Assembly (NCBI GenBank): GCA_950295325.1
Contig: OX485808.1
Span: 41,129,180 to 41,193,179, forward strand
From: Polytrichum commune
Taxonomy: Eukaryota; Streptophyta; Polytrichopsida; Polytrichales; Polytrichaceae
Length of the DNA stretch: 64,000 nucleotides
Direction of reading: 5' to 3'
Shown: piece after piece, positions 62,577 through 64,000 of the stretch
How the letters are laid out: every line of letters begins with the position of its first letter
How positions within the stretch are numbered: the first letter of the stretch is position 1
Notes under the pieces: model-generated
Database searches by the model: none
Told to the model about the DNA's origin: nothing
The model's input: the letters and a program-made list of their open reading frames with translations, nothing else
Program-made: the position numbers and the translations under genes

Positions 62577-64000
62577 GATTGAGATCTGCATCAAAAACAG
62601 ATTTCTTAAATATTCGAACATGTTGTCAGACCACTTCTAACAAACTCTAAATAGTAACGTCAAATCAATATCCACATTGCAATTTGGGTAACTCAAGAAG
62701 CAGCAATTCTCTTCAAGAATCAGAACGCTGTGAAGAAAAACAACTTTAATCAAGACTCACCTCTCAAAGAGAACTCAACCATCTGGAAATGAGCACTTTA
62801 AAGTGCACCACTCACTTCCCCAAAACATTGCAGTGAAGGTTGTTATCAACATCAGGATCGAGAGGTGACTCCTCTGGAAACATCCCACCATCATGCCTGG
62901 CAGAGAACAAAATTCCACATTCAGGTCACAAATCCAGGGATGTTGTGGGGTCAGGTCAAAACTCCAACATCCTCACTAATCGATGCAAATTCTTGCTTAT
63001 ATTCTCAGCTAGACATGCATTTATGGCATTACCCTGCAACAAAAATCGTTGAAACCAGAAAAGACAGAAAGCCTTCATTGTAAGAGCCCCAATAAGAAGC
63101 ATGACCGACTCAGAACTTGATCTATAACAGAAGAGAAGCAACTTCGCGGGAACACATCACCTGTTCTACCTTTGAGACCTCAATCAATCTCCAATCTTTG
63201 ACAATAAACAGCACTCACAAGTTGAATGAGTGATGATTTTTAGTACAACCGAACCTTACAATTTTCTCAGTATGAAGAATAAAGAGGTTGTGAATAGATG
63301 CCCAACTAGCTAGACTGTAGAAAGAGCTCAGGCAAAGGATGTGTAGGTTTTAACCAAGCCAAGCCATTACTTGGTAGTTGAGACTTGAAAGTCCACCTCA
63401 GATACTTGGCAGCTGGTGCAATGAGGAAAAACGATAAAGCGTGACGTGGGGCATGAACAAATTGGTCCTCGAAAGATACAGCTTTGGGCAAGCGGAGGGT
63501 GATACTTCCAAAAGCTAAAAAGAATTTCACACAGTATGAAGTGTAAATCAACCCTACTAGGACATAAATAACTGATTGGGATGTATTCGTGATAACTTGT
63601 CCTGTTCCTAGTAACAGGACATATTTAAGTATCATCTGAAATCTCAAAAAACCTGCACAGGTACTATACCTGCACGTCAAATGAATCATCCTACAGCATA
63701 CACCTTATTGAAAATTGGTTGACACGTATATGTAGGGATCAAGTAGTTAAATTTAAGGTTCACAAAAAAACACCGTTTTGAGTGGACAAATGTTACTGCA
63801 ATCGAAGATAGATCGAGGCTAATGTAATCAAGTAGTTTGATCTTAATACACACGATGTAGAATCTCGACTCTTCTAGCATAGACATCATGTGATTTTAAA
63901 TCCATAAACCTCAAGCTAAAGCCCTCACTTCAAGGTCCTGGTTCGACAATCATATCATCTAAATCTTCTTCCACATTAGAATCCACATAAATAAAAACAA
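62577..64000 (-). other. upstream exon-like pieces: spliced 5' leader or 3' exons of another gene
   Basis: On the - strand, several segments have good splice signals and protein-like frames. FGSITLRLPKAVSFEDQFVH follows an acceptor TTCTTTTTAG (63514). VKDWRLIEVSKVEQ ends at donor CAG|GTGATG (63161). GNAINACLAENISKNLHRL lies between acceptor GATTTTTGTTGCAG (63033) and donor TTA|GTGAGG (62977). A 23-codon ATG frame (62883-62812) is PEESPLDPDVDNN-like and its stop overlaps a donor AA|GTGAGT. None joins in frame to the nucleotidyltransferase ATG. Either these are leader exons with an upstream ORF, or the last exons of an unrecognised - strand gene running in from the right. Confidence 0.35.

Noticed and set aside
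1-64000. LTR retrotransposon, CRISPR array or operon-like gene cluster
   Set aside because: No paired long terminal repeats with primer-binding site, no regularly spaced short repeats, and both real genes are intron-containing plant genes on opposite strands.

Overview
The window is nuclear DNA from a land plant. It has spliced genes with GT-AG introns, two plant-type protein families, AT-rich repeat-filled intergenic DNA and a two-copy plant telomere motif (CCCTAAA) at about 1.78 kb. The lineage is not settled. The long proteins, decayed intergenic repeats and frequent G/C mononucleotide runs would fit a seed-free plant or another large-genome plant, but this is inference.

Two genes are well supported. 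On the + strand at 9138-10904 is a two-exon, 432-residue WW-domain protein of the CURLY FLAG LEAF1 (CFL1)-like plant family, with an LxLxL (EAR-like) motif and a C-terminal four-cysteine CxxC motif. On the - strand at 62576-51484 is a 16-coding-exon gene for a 1801-residue nucleotidyltransferase-fold protein, homologous to Arabidopsis At3g61690. Every junction keeps frame and the total coding length is divisible by three. Upstream of its ATG (62.6-63.5 kb) are further exon-like pieces, either spliced 5' leader or the 3' exons of another - strand gene.

Between about 11 and 49 kb I see no intact gene. The clearest structure there is small non-autonomous DNA transposons (MITEs) and nested insertions. 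One group inserts at TA and has termini starting CAC, mostly CACTAAATA-like: 2.33, 6.57, 7.28, 12.95, 13.70, 16.10, 31.72, 36.78 and 41.12 kb. Unrelated elements lie at 34.91 kb (CCGTAACACC ends), at 36.83 kb (AGGGCCACTTC ends, inside another MITE) and at 7.73 kb (inside another MITE). A separate family lies at 26.9, 50.9 and 53.5 kb, the last in an intron of the nucleotidyltransferase gene and the middle one in a probable 3' UTR intron. A tandem array of about 318-bp units (12.47-14.31 kb) is interrupted by two different MITEs, and subtracting them restores the period.

Three protein-like relics too broken for ordinary gene calling were found at 30.5-30.8 kb (-), 34.8-35.5 kb (+, split by a MITE) and 42.6-43.1 kb (+, frameshift and internal stops). 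None could be assigned to a family. No tRNA, rRNA, CRISPR array or intact retrotransposon was seen. The two real genes are not functionally linked by anything visible here.
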